Shown: positions 38,498 through 48,630 of the stretch, piece after piece | How the letters are laid out: the number at the start of each line of letters is the position of its first letter | Position numbering within the stretch: the stretch's first letter is position 1 | Position numbers and translations under genes: made by a program | Assembly: GCA_036245525.1 (NCBI GenBank) | Contig: BTPG01000001.1 | Span: 223,009,409 to 223,073,408, forward strand | Direction of reading: 5' to 3' | Length of the DNA: 64,000 nucleotides | DNA from: Semisulcospira habei | Taxonomy: Eukaryota; Mollusca; Gastropoda; Semisulcospiridae | Notes under the pieces: generated by a model | Seen by the model: only the letters and a program-made list of their open reading frames with translations | Database searches by the model: none | What the model was told of the DNA's origin: nothing

Positions 38498-40883
38498 TCA
38501 GATCTTGTTAAAAATATTGCATGCTCGCAATAAATTGAAGATTTTGTCCGGGGGAACATCCCGGAACAAAACCTTCAAGGAGTCTGCTGTGAAGTGTTTA
38601 TATCTGGTGTCAATTAGGTCAGCACAATACAGCAAAAAGTGTCGAACAGAAAACTGCTCATCACAGGCAAAACACCATGGATGCTCATCCTGTTTAAGTA
38701 AGTAAGAGTGCGTAACATATGTGTGCCCGATGTGGAGCCGAGCAAGGACAGTCTCCTCACGGCGGCTGCCGCAGCGGAAAGGTAGACTGTCGGACAACGT
38801 AGGAAGAGCTTCATGAAGCTTGTTCCCTTCCTCTTTGTCCCACTCGGACTGCCACTCGCGGCCTATGTACGCACTAATCACAGGTTTAAAATCACTAAAA
38901 ACAGTCTGTGTGTCAGGGACAGGGTCACTGCGGGCACTGTTGGCAGCAGAATCTGCGATTCTGTTGCCTTCGATGCCCACATGGCCTGGGACCCAAATAA
39001 AAATGATGTCACAATATTCCTTCATTAAGTCTGCGTAGAGCTCTCTAATCTGCACCAGCAGTGGGTGGTCTGTTCCCGCGCCCTGAAGGGCCTGCAGGGC
39101 AGAAAGAGAGTCAGACAGAATCAGGAAGTTCCGTTCCAGAGACCGATAGGCATGCTTGAGTGCTAGCAGAATTGCCTGCAGTTCTGCACTAAATACAGAG
39201 GAATGGTCAGGTAGGCGGAGCTTAAATGGGCGTCTAGGATGGCGAGAGGACACTGCAGCCGCAGCCACTCTCCCATCCTCAGACTTGGACCCATCCGTAT
39301 AATGACAATAGCCAGGAAAACTTGAAAGGAGTTCATTGAGGCTCTGTTGGTATATGGCTGGTGGAGTGCAATCCTTCTTGTGGGCGGTCAAGTCCAGCAA
39401 GATGTCAGGAACTGGTAGTAGCCAGGGTGGAGTGATGTGTTGCAGAGATTCCGAAACTTTGTCCAGGTCCACTCCGGCCGCCTGCAGATGAGGTCGGACA
39501 CGGAAGGAAAGTGGACGGACAGCTCCCGGATGGGCATCGTAAATCTCTGCAAACGACGGGTTAAAAACACAATCATAGGCAGGATTGTCTGGATGGGCCT
39601 TCAGCTTCAGAACGTAGCTGAGCATGAGGCGGATGCGGCGGAGCCTGAGAGAAGGCTCCCCTGCCTCGGCATACAGACTAGGAACTGGAGATGTCCTGAA
39701 GGCCCCCAGACATATGCGCAGACCTTGATGGTGAATTGTGTTCAGACGCTGTAGAACAGACTTGGAAGCCGAGCCATAGACCACAGAGCCGTAATCCAGT
39801 TTGGACCGAACAAGGGCCCGGTACAGTCGAAGTAAGACAATGCGGTCTGCACCCCAGTCAGTACGACCAACGACATGAAGAAAGTCGAGGGCCTTATGAC
39901 AAGAGGTTCTAAGGTAGTTAACATGGTTGCAAAAGGTCAATCTTTTGTCAAAGATGACCCCCAGAAACTTTGCCTCTTTGGCCACCTGAATTGGCACTCC
40001 AGCAATGCTCAGGGTAGGTTTTTGAAAAAAATTTCGTCTGGTTAGTAAAATGCACACAGACTGTCTTGGAGGGCGAGAACCTGAATCCATTGAGCGACAC
40101 CCACCGCTGGATGCGATCAACGCACAGCTGCAAGCGCCTCTCAAGGGACGCAAGTCCTCGACCTCGTGCACACAAAGCAAAGTCGTCCACAAACAAAGAG
40201 CATTCAGAATCATCCTTGACGGCCTTGACAATGTTATTTATTTTAATGCTAAATAAAACAGGAGATAGAATGCTGCCCTGCGGGACACCCATCTCCTGTT
40301 CAAAGGAGTCGGAGAGGGTGGAGCCCACACGGACATGGAACGACCTGTTAGACAAAAAATTGTGAATAAAAACAGGCAGGTGCCCTTTAAAACCCATGTC
40401 CGACAAATCAGACATTATACCATACTTCCAGGTAGTGTCATATGCCTTTTCAAGATCAAAGAAAATTGCATAGACATGCTGCTTGTTGACAAAAGCATCT
40501 CGGATAAAAGACTCAAAGCGGACTAGATGGTCAGTTGTACTATGGAAGCGCCGGAAACCGCACTGGAGGTCTGTGATGAGACCACGTGACTCAAGATGCC
40601 ACACCAGTCGGGCGTTGACCAAGCGTTCCATTGTCTTACATAAACATGATGTCAAAGCTATTGGCCGGTAGTTGCCCAGGTCGGAAGGATCCTTACCCGG
40701 CTTGGGGATTGGCACAACCACAGCCTGGCGCCAAGATGGCGGAAAACGACCGGTTATCCAGATATGGTTAAAGGCCTTGAGAAGGACAAGGAGTGAATCC
40801 TCAGGCAGATGAGTTAGGAGCTGATAATGGATGGTATCTAATCCAGCAGCTGAGTCAGTATATTTCTGCATGGCTTGCTGCAA
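38498..40883 (-). pseudogene. LINE ORF2: reverse transcriptase and RNase H part
   Basis: RT motifs: PIPKPGKDPSDLGNYRPIAL, FFDLEKAYDTTWKYG, GVPQGSILSPVLF and the CSLFVDDFALC active site (frame open 40883-39948). A one-base slip at the A-run 40024-40030 moves reading to the frame open from 40231 to 38498. That frame has the connection region and RNase H with Asp in HYTDGSKSEDG, Glu in FSAELQAILLAL, Asp in ILSDSLSAL and Asp in GNRIADSAAN. The C-terminal tail contains CFACDEQFSVRHFLLYC. RNase H in ORF2 plus CCHC ORF1 fits the I/Nimb group. Confidence 0.9.
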
Positions 40884-41018
40884 TTCTGAAAACGTAAAGG
40901 GGGCATTATAGTCTTCCGAGTTATCCGATATAAAATCACAAGCATAAGATTCTCGCTTCTCCTTCTCTCTCTGGAAGAAAGGTGAATAATGCTCTGTTGG
41001 AGAATTATGGGCAATGGT

Positions 41019-42050
41019 CTCTCTCTTGGCTTGACTTCGCGAACGAAGATTTTATAGGAGTTGCCCACGACGTCTGCAGGCTTGTTCGTGGCTGCGGAGG
41101 CCAATCCGAGACAGGCAGGTTCGACCGCAGTGGCTGCAGGGGAAGGTATGGCCAGGGTTCTGAGCTGCGGCATCTCTGTTTTTTCTCCTGAGCCGCTTGT
41201 CCTTAAGACTAGCTCTGTGAGAGTCCTCAAAGGAGACAGCTGCCTTGTAAATGGTGGAGCGCCAGGTGTCACGGTCCGCAGCAAGAGAAGACCACTGGTG
41301 GTGGTCGATTTGGCAGGCACTAAGTGACTTCTTGAGACAGTCTTTGTATCTCTTCTTTGGTGCCCCTCTGTCACGGTGTCCAGTAGCAAGCTCGCCAAAC
41401 AGGGTGATCTTTGGTAGGCGGTGATCCTCCATCCTGGAGACATGCCCCGCCCAGCGGAGCTGTGTCCGCAGCAGCAAAGCCTCGATGCTCACAGTTTCAG
41501 CCTGTTCAAGGACCTCGACGTTGGTGACATAGTCACTCCAGTGAATGCCCAAGATGGTACGCAGGCAGCGCTGGTGGAAGCATTCGAGGAGTCGTAGTTG
41601 GCTGCGGTAGAGGGCCCAGGACTCGGAACCATACAGCAGGGTGGTGAGGACCACAGCTCTGTACACGCTGATCTTGGTGCCTGTTTTCAGCTGTTGATTG
41701 TGCCACACCCGCTTGAAAAGTCGCCCGAAAGCGCTGTTCGCTTTTGCCAGCCTGCTGTCAAGCTCCTTGTCCAGCTTGGCGTCCAACGTGATAATGCAGC
41801 CAGGTAGGTAAACTGGTGCACTGACTAGTTCAGACTCGCCAATGGTGATGTGAGGAGGGCGATACACTGTCTTGGGTGCCGGCTGATGGAGGACCTCTGT
41901 CTTTTTCAGACTGACCTCAAGTCCAAAGAGCTGGGCAGCATCTGCGAAGCAAGACGTGATGCGCTGCAGGGCTCTCTCTGTGTGTGCAACGAGGGCAGCA
42001 TCATCAGCAAAAAGCAGCTCACGAATCAGTTGGTCTAGGGTTTTCGTGTG
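41019..42050 (-). mobile_element. 5'-truncated piece of a second LINE family inside ORF2
   Basis: It is flanked by a 38-bp target duplication with one internal mismatch (40981-41018 and 42051-42088, GGTGAATAATGCTCTGTTGG...). The open frame 41867-41052 is an ORF2 C-terminus: LLYGSESWALYRSQLRLLECF, LRWAGHVSRMEDHRLPK, and a final C2H2 finger (CSHCGRTCLSRIGLRSHEQAC). RT-derived sequence upstream (about 42050-41880, ELLFADDAALVAHT-like) is cut at the 5' end. The family differs from the host LINE; the C-terminal finger type is common in invertebrate non-LTR elements. Confidence 0.88.
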
Positions 42051-42088
42051 GGTGAATAATGCTCTGTTGGAGAATTATGGACAATGGT

Positions 42089-43257
42089 GGAGGCAAGCAA
42101 ATTGGCCACAGCCTTTTTATCTGTGACCAAACTGGCACCATCTCTAAGATGGCCGACAGAAGCCGAGCCACCCCTGCCCCTAATTCTTCGAACAGCCTTC
42201 CAAACTTTTTGGGACGGAGTCCTAGAAGATAAAGATGAGATGAAGCGTTTCCAGGAAGCACGGCGTTAGCGTTTAAAAATGTAACGGGCTTTCGCCCGCT
42301 GTCTTTTAAATGTTAAAGTATTTGCTTGCGACGGATTATGAAAAGCACGTCGCTGAGCAGATTTGCGTATTTTTTGGGCCTTGCGGCACTCTTCATTGAA
42401 CCATGGTACTCTCGGCTTCCGAGGGACTGATGTGGAAGTTCTAGGGATGGTTTCACCTGCTACGTCCAACAAAATCAAAGTAAAACAAGAAACAGGTTCT
42501 TCAGCTGACATGACCACCTCTTCTGTAAGACGAGACTGACAGAGGGAGGTGAACAGAGGCCAGTTAGCTTTCTTGAGATTCCAGCGCCCCACCGGCGAAT
42601 CCTCCTCACAGCTGACCGATGACAGAACTACTAGGAAGTGGTCACTACCACACAGGTCGCCATGAACCTTCCAGTCAAAGTCCAGCATGAGAGAAGGATC
42701 ACACACAGTGAGGTCTAGAACAGAACTAGATCCTGAACCTGAGTTAGAGTATGTAGGTGAGCCATCGTTAAAGACACACAGGTTAAGTTGAGAAAAAACA
42801 TCTTCTAACATCTGACCTCTGCCATCATAGTGGTCACTGCCCCAAAGGTGAGCGTGACCGTTAAAATCCCCCATGAGAATAAAGGGAGGGGGCAGTTGAT
42901 CTACCAAGTTAAAAATATCCTTGCTACTGACCCGCAGTGATGGTGGCAGGTAAACACTGCCTATGGTTATGGTCTTCTTAAAGGTAACCCGAGCTGCGAC
43001 AGCCTGAAGACAGGTGTCGATGCTGACGGGGCTATATAAAATTTGGCTACTAATGAGAAGAGCCGCTCCACCCGAGCGCCTCTCCGAATCAGAGCCTTTA
43101 TGTATAACGTTAAAACCATTAAAGGATACATGGTCAGAAGTCTTCAGGTAAGTCTCCTGAAGAGATATGACTGAGGGGTTATAGAACTTGACTAAAGATG
43201 TAATTCCTCAAAGTTAGCTTGAAAACCACGACAATTCCACTGAAGCATAGAGTACAT
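42089..43257 (-). pseudogene. LINE ORF2 endonuclease part
   Basis: From ATG at 43257 the frame gives MLQWNCRGFQANFEELHL, typical of the start of an APE-type endonuclease, then a stop/frame change near 43200. The next frame continues NPSVISLQETYL. The open part 42907-42266 has ILMGDFNGHAHLWGS and the GSDHFLVVL catalytic segment. This enzyme nicks target DNA for target-primed reverse transcription. The frame change and a stop at 42266 inactivate it. Confidence 0.85.
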
Positions 43258-43259
43258 GA

Positions 43260-44691
43260 TTATGTCTTATCTGGGGGTGAAGAGTTTTTCCCCCCTTTTT
43301 CCTTTGCCTTGGAAGGAGTTGAAGAAACAGAGGGGGGCCAGCTCCCGGGCCTCCTCTGGTTCTTCGGAGATGAAGGGGGTGGAGCTGCCGCAAAATCAGC
43401 AACGACAACTTCCACTCCCTCCATCCGCTCCTCCAGTGCAGCATATTTGTTTTGAAGGGGGACATCAGTGTTCCCCTTCTGGGCCCGTGCGCACAGCGGT
43501 CCCATAAATTTCTTAGACCCCTGGTCCTGGGCAGCGTTCCTGCCGCTAGAGTTAGCGGCCTTAGAAGGCTGACCAGAGCCAGAAGCCTTTGGAGTTGACT
43601 GACTAACAGGTTTGGGTGGGGGCTGAGGCTTAGGGGCAACAGAAGGCGGAACAACCGGACCGGCAGTGTCCGCCTTCTGCGTTCCCTGGCTCTTCTTCAC
43701 CACCGGAGGAGGGTTACTCTCCAGGGGCGAGACGAGCCGAGGCTCCGCCCCCAACCAAGAAGTTGGGGTCTGACATGAAAAGTCTTTGGTGGGGCGCTTG
43801 GCTGCCACCGCTGCACTGAATGTATATACTGAGGTGTTAGAGGTTGGGGCAGCCGCAGCCGCACCAGAGCCTTCAACCAGTTTTTTGGCATCCAGAAAGG
43901 ACAGCCCCATCTCCACACGCACCTGCTGAATCTTGCACTCGGATATCCAACGAGGGCATTTCTTATCCGAAGCCATATGCGCCCCCTGGCAATTGACACA
44001 CAGGGGGTGGTTGTGCAGGACTCAGCAGAGTGTCCAGGCTTAGTGCAACGGGTGCATGAAGCCTCTGCCTGACGGCAGGTCTTCTGCCCATGGCCATACT
44101 TTTGGCACTTAAAGCACCGGAGGGGGAGAGGGACGTACTTTTTCACTCTCAAGGAGTAGTAACCTCCCCAGATGGTAGTAGGAGGGGTGGGGGTGCCAAA
44201 CGTCAGGATGATGGTAGGGAGACGGATCTCCACACCACCTCGCTTGGAAGCGAAGCACCTGACGTAAGTCACCCCCTGAGACTTAAGGTTCCGTACAAGT
44301 TCATCTTCTGAAAGTTCTGCCAAAGCTTGATCTTTGATTACGCCTCTTGAATAGTCTTGTGGGGTGTGACCTCCACCGGAGTGTCTCCGATGGAAGAGAG
44401 CCTCAGTAGCCCGCTGGAGTGCGCCCGGGTATGGCACTCCACCAGCAAGTCACCAGACCAGAGGCGCTGGGCGTCAGGCCTGCCAACATGGCTCCTGAGG
44501 GTCTCCCCCACCAGAAAAGGATGCAGCTTGGTAACAGGTTTCTCCTTCACCTTGCTATGGACAATGAGGAAGCGAGGCCATACGGCTGACGCCTGAGGCG
44601 TCGCTTCCTCACAGTCCGAGTCACTGTCATGTTCAATGTTGGTGGCTATGTGCCGCTTCTGTGCAAGTTTTGTTTTTTTTGTTTTATCCAT
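43260..44691 (-). pseudogene. LINE ORF1 (gag-like) with CCHC zinc knuckles
   Basis: Starts MDKTKKTKLAQKRHI at 44691. Frame changes occur near 44345 and 43990. The middle part has a nucleic-acid-binding region and CCHC knuckles: CFKCQKYGHGQKTC, CTRCTKPGHSAESC, and a third split by the frame change before HMASDKKC. The C-terminal third is Pro/Ser/Ala-rich and ends KNSSPPDKT at 43260, 3 bp before the ORF2 ATG. It is an RNA-binding chaperone of the LINE ribonucleoprotein. Confidence 0.88.
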
Positions 44692-45380
44692 ATTATAATA
44701 GTAGAGATATTCATCCCCCGGGGGTCCCCGCCCGCCACCGAGCCCAACAAGGGAAAGTGCAAATGTCGGCGGGTCTCCAGCCGACGCACAATGGAGACTG
44801 CCCGAAAGATATACTCAAGGGGGTAAGCCCGATTGAACCGTTTGAGCCACCGCCTTCTATCACACTGTTGAATGCAGGGGAATACTGGCGTAAAGCACCT
44901 AATCAGCAGCAGAAGCTATAGCATGGTGCTCCGTATATCAACCCGCATGTTAACAGTGCGATAGGGCTCAACGTGACAAGAGCCGATTGACTAGGCCGGT
45001 ACGACTAGCCTCCCGTTTAGGTAGAAGTCAAGGCCAAAGTGGAGTGTTGGCACCAGTGAGCCGCAGCCCAAAGGGAACCTCAGCCACCAGGATCCTCTTC
45101 TTCCCCGACACAGGTCTCCAAGCACGGCAAACACTTGGGATCCAAAGGACCAAAAAGTCACGAGTATTTTTAAGGACCAATCCAACATGGTACGACCTGG
45201 GTTAGCACAGCTCCTTAAAAACCGGACCAGTGAAAAGGCTGAACAACATATCTGCTGACATCAAGTCCTAATCCTGGACAAAGATGGCACCGTCTGCTAG
45301 CCCACTCAGTCAGGGACTGAGTGGACTACCCATCCACGCCACGTGGAGGCCGGTGCCGGGTAGGCATGCACAGTTCGAGT

Positions 45381-45645
45381 GACGTGTTCGGCTACTGCCG
45401 TAAAGTGATGAAAGAGGCGGGTCGCGGTGCGGTCAGGTCACGCGCCGGCGTACCTGATGTTCGGCTGGCAGTTCGCCGTTGGATTGGAAAACGCATGAGC
45501 GCACTCGCATTTGGTGAGTGAGTTTTTTTTTTTACTCGCCCCAAAAACAATTTAATCGCCATGGCGAGTAAATTACTCGCCATTTTCAGGGCTGTGCAAT
45601 GCAATGCTAGACGATGCATCACACCATAACACCACACATTGGTAC
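45381..45645. other. Intron DNA with short ACTCGCC repeats
   Basis: Between the LINE end and the exon. A T-run at 45524-45534 is followed by GCGAGTAAATTACTCGCC, a small palindrome. No gene seen. Confidence 0.5.
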
Positions 45646-45766
45646 CTTGTTAGCGATAGACAGCTTGTAGAGCTCAGTGCACCACAGACTGTACATTTCC
45701 GCACGCTGCTGGTTCAGGTGTTGTCGCTGTTTCTGGGCCTGTGCTTTCTCGTGAGGGGTCATGGAT
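45646..45766 (-). CDS. POLRMT: POLRMT exon (AEMYSLWCTELYKLSIANK)
   Basis: The 121-bp exon encodes SMTPHEKAQAQKQRQHLNQQ, then RAEMYSLWCTELYKLSIANK. This helical segment precedes the conserved WFPHN motif in mitochondrial RNA polymerases. The acceptor TGTGGTTACAG ends at 45767 and the donor GTACCA begins at 45645. Phase 2 in and 0 out match the neighbours. The following intron, about 31.3 kb, is filled with the nested elements. Confidence 0.93.
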
Positions 45767-45876
45767 CTGTAACCACAGACACAGAAACCCAGTCAACCCT
45801 GACCTAATACAACAGGAGGCAGGACAAACTCAATCTGAGGAAGTAATCATCTAACTGTGGCTGATCCAAGCCAGCT

Positions 45877-45939
45877 AGAGGTATACATTTTCACGAATCC
45901 CTGCATCTGCAAGGGCTCATGAGAATCTATACCTCTTGC
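45877..45939. repeat. Hairpin repeat family H2, copy 1
   Basis: An imperfect palindrome with arms AGAGGTATACATTTTCACGA / CATGAGAATCTATACCTCT. It is related to copies at 46706-46766, 46818-46884, 48818-48883 and 49107-49171, all in POLRMT introns. Confidence 0.6.
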
Positions 45940-46136
45940 AGATGGAACAGGATGTTTCATGCCATAATTTTCCTGCAACCACAGATTATATATTGCATAC
46001 TCAAGGAACTTCACTGCTACTTGGACGACTATTATTACCATGGCTAATGCATCTTTACTCTTAAACTCGCAGAACTAAATGACTTCCATTCTATGTTCAA
46101 CCTGAGTTTTGTGCACATACTATCTGGACCACTTAC

Positions 46137-46237
46137 GAAGTGATCTTGGGAGGGGCAGGGCACTCAGACACTGGGGGCGGGACATCCAGCGAGGCGTCAC
46201 CTTTGTTGTTGAAAATCTCAATGATCACATCCAGCAC
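46137..46237 (-). CDS. POLRMT: POLRMT exon (VLDVIIEIFNNKG)
   Basis: The 101-bp exon encodes VLDVIIEIFNNKGDASLDVP and PPVSECPAPPKIT. The Leu-rich helix and the Pro-rich PPPxSECP loop match the segment after CAWTIN in animal POLRMT. The acceptor TTTTGTCACAG ends at 46238 and the donor is GTAAGT at 46136. Phase 0 in and 2 out. Confidence 0.92.
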
Positions 46238-46941
46238 CTGTGACAAAATGAACGATGTGTCAGAAATGTGAATGCACAGTTTGACTAATTAGCCCTGACA
46301 AGCGACAACAGGAGTTTGATAGCCCATGAAAGTTCAAGGTTAGCACATGATTAGCTAGGTGCCTGCACAAGCTTGTCAGGCACTACCCAAGTTTATGTCT
46401 CCTGCTGACTGGATGAGTGACCGGCATATCATGTAATTTCTTTGATCCGACTCTCATTTAGGAATACTCTTCTGAACTCAACTGTGATATACACTCGACT
46501 ACATTGTCCAGTGCAACACTTCAAGGCACAATATCTGACAGCTGTCTGTCGGGAAAACGCAGTGCTGGCAGCTGCGATGCTCACACACTGCATCCAAGCA
46601 TCAAATGTAGCTCAGCCTGCACGCTTTATATGTGCCTGATGCAGGTTTAAGCCTAAAATGGATCCCTGTCTTAAGATCAATACTGGTGTGGATGGCATCA
46701 GCAATATACATAGATCGTTTCTGAGCCTGTAGGGGCTCATGAGGATTTATGCATCTAGCAAAAGCGAAGGGCTTGTTCTTGCAGTACAAAACTGAAAATT
46801 ATGAGTTCAAAGTTACAGCAAGATGTGTACATTCTCATGGGCCCCAGCAATCTGTGGGAGCCCATGAGAATTTACACATCTTGCAAATGGAACAAGCTTG
46901 CTCTGGCGTAAAAAAAAGTGGAAATAGTTATGAATACAAAC
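46238..46941. repeat. POLRMT intron with two more H2 hairpins
   Basis: One weak copy lies at 46706-46766 and one strong palindrome at 46818-46884 (GCAAGATGTGTACATTCTCA / its complement with few mismatches). No gene is visible in the rest of the intron. Confidence 0.6.
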
Positions 46942-47084
46942 CTCTCTGTTGATGGTCCAGGCGCAAGCACTAAGGATGTTGATGGAATCTAGGACGCCAG
47001 ACAGCTGAGAGGGTGCCACCGTCTCTTTCTCACGCAATTTCTCAGAGACGGACAGAGCAGAGATTGGCAGTCGCACAAGGTTCA
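46942..47084 (-). CDS. POLRMT: POLRMT exon (SGVLDSINILSACAWTINRE)
   Basis: The 143-bp exon encodes NLVRLPISALSVSEKL, then SQLSGVLDSINILSACAWTI. The CAWxIN motif is characteristic of mitochondrial RNA polymerases. The acceptor GTTGACAG ends at 47085 and the donor is GTTTGT at 46941. To avoid an immediate TGA in phase 0, the preceding exon must contribute one base, which fixes its donor at 47434. Confidence 0.93.
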
Positions 47085-47312
47085 CTGTCAACATTTATTG
47101 CATCAAACTTAGAATGTAGCAATGTGACCACTGCATCTTTTAAAAAAAATACGACATATTCAAAAATCAAGAGTCAGAGACACTAGTGGCAGATTCATGA
47201 CAGATGAAAGGTAGTGCCAGATTAGTAAGCTACAACCCAATTCTGATTTAGGAATAACTCTTAACCCTTTTCATTCTGATACATCCAATGCTTGAAATAA
47301 ATCCGACTATGA

Positions 47313-47394
47313 TAGTTCAAGGGTGGTGCTAGAACAGGTTGGCGCCTCTGGCACCAAGCTGTTCTGGCACCAGCCTTGAACTAAAATGGTCCAG
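47313..47394. repeat. Hairpin repeat family H1, copy 1
   Basis: Arms TAGTTCAAGGGTGGTGC / CAGCCTTGAACTA around CTTGG-type centres. The conserved flanks CTTGAAATAAAT upstream and GTAGCCTTCATAGGACAAT downstream show that the whole unit is ~200 bp or more. Other copies are at 49342, 49724 and 50752. Confidence 0.7.
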
Positions 47395-47434
47395 CTAGCT
47401 CCTAATATGTAACGTAGCCTTCATAGGACAATAC

Positions 47435-47600
47435 ATACAGCCTTGGTATGAAATGCATTAATACCCGAGTTGAGGAGATACCCTCCATGACTAGTCGACA
47501 CCCAGGGAATGGGAGGCACCAGCATAGGCAGAATGCCTGTGTCAAAGGTCAGGTCAGTCAGTTCGGCTCCCTTGTACAGTTGTACCAGCATAGGGTGAGG
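47435..47600 (-). CDS. POLRMT: POLRMT exon (MLVPPIPWVSTSHGGYLL)
   Basis: The 166-bp exon starts PHPMLVQLYKGAELTDLTFD and continues ILPMLVPPIPWVSTSHGGYL. The PM-x-PP-x-PW-x-S motif is diagnostic for POLRMT. The acceptor TTGTATTCTAG ends at 47601. Two GT donors are possible. GTATGT at 47438 is the better consensus, but GTATTG at 47434 keeps the next exon open and is preferred. Confidence 0.93.
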
Positions 47601-48166
47601 CTAGAATACAAAAAAACATACATATTATTGAACAACAAACACAAGAGATTCTGTGACAAACTGCTACCTCACCCCCATCCTCTTTAACCTTTCACGCTAA
47701 CTATATAACATCAAACCAAGTGAACATTTGACTGCAAGTGCAAATGTGGCAAGTTTTGATAGATACAGTTTACATGCCAAGGGGGATCACTCAATGCAGG
47801 CCAAACATTAAAGTCCATGGTACACTGTATACAGGTGATCATAGTGCTTCCCAGAGAACCGCTTATAATGTTTCCCTGGGAAATGCTGTAACTACCTATA
47901 CATGTTATACCGAGGGTTTAACAAACAATTTGATCCCAATACCGTTTGTTTTAGCACCTAGTCGCTACCAGCCCATTACAATGATGAGACGTGAACAGTA
48001 CTGACACTCAACATCACTCATGTGTGCATGTCTGTCATTGTAATCCTTCATAAAGAATATCCCAAGAAAGAAAGAAATATGCTCAGAACTTTCTGAGCGT
48101 GTTTCTGGATTTCATAAATTGTTAAAGCAATAGTCCAAAACTGCGTACATGTTCTAAGGAACAAAC
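47601..48166. other. POLRMT intron, nothing recognised
   Basis: AT-rich intron sequence. No repeat family or reading frame that I can support. Confidence 0.5.
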
Positions 48167-48233
48167 CTTTATTTCCTCATATGTCTGATAAGTGTAGTTG
48201 CGGTAGATTGTGTAGAAAGCAGGAACCATTTTC
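48167..48233 (-). CDS. POLRMT: POLRMT exon (MVPAFYTIYRNYTYQTY)
   Basis: The 67-bp exon encodes KMVPAFYTIYRNYTYQTYEE then IK. It matches the VP-x-YH-x-Y segment before KPHP in other animals. The acceptor TTTCTTCGCAG ends at 48234 and the donor is GTTTGT at 48166. The first base completes a Lys codon begun in the preceding exon. Confidence 0.9.
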
Positions 48234-48550
48234 CTGCGAAGAAATGAAGAAGAAGAAATAATTGCACAATAAACAAGGAGGACAAAGCCCTCATTGCGCA
48301 GGTGCATGACTGATCAAAAACTCTGATAAAACCATTTTCAAACATCTTTTAACCTCTTATGACCCTTTACCTGTCTGTGGGTTCGTCTAAATTAGTATGC
48401 ATGGAAAGGTTTTACTATTAGGTATCTCAGTACCAAGTTGGGGGTATGAAGCTGAAAATAGTATTTTAGAAAAACATGTTGTTTCTCTTTAACACACACG
48501 TGTCTTCCCTCCGCCCCTCCCTCCAAAAGTCACAAAAAAACCCCTCTTAC

Positions 48551-48630
48551 TTGTCAAACTGTGGCCCCTTGAGCAAGTTGGCGTCAACTTTCACATCAAA
48601 CAAGATCAGGTCGTAGAGAAGTTTGCCCAG
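48551..48630 (-). CDS. POLRMT: POLRMT exon (LGKLLYDLILFDVKVD)
   Basis: The 80-bp exon encodes LGKLLYDLILFDVKVDANLL then KGPQFDK, corresponding to the LGKLL helix of POLRMT. The acceptor TGTCTGCTGTCTGCAG ends at 48631 and the donor is GTAAGA at 48550. Phase 0 in and 2 out. Confidence 0.9.

Larger units (their letters stand above)
38277..45367 (-). mobile_element. Full-length I/Nimb-like LINE, inactivated and interrupted
   Basis: It is bounded by 13-bp target duplications with one mismatch (38263-38275 and 45368-45380, GCACAGTT[T/C]GAGT). Subtracting the inserted LINE piece leaves about 6.0 kb. The minus-strand order is: 5' region 45367-44692, ORF1 44691-43260, ORF2 43257-38498, a short 3' UTR, then the tail TTAAACCCAAATAACTAACC. 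Two ORF1 frameshifts, frameshifts in ORF2 and the insertion make it inactive. It lies in the large POLRMT intron, sense to the gene. Confidence 0.9.

Noticed and set aside
45321..45521. 66-codon plus-strand frame MDYPSTPRGG...
   Set aside because: It spans the LINE 5' end and its target duplication and has no homology that I recognise.
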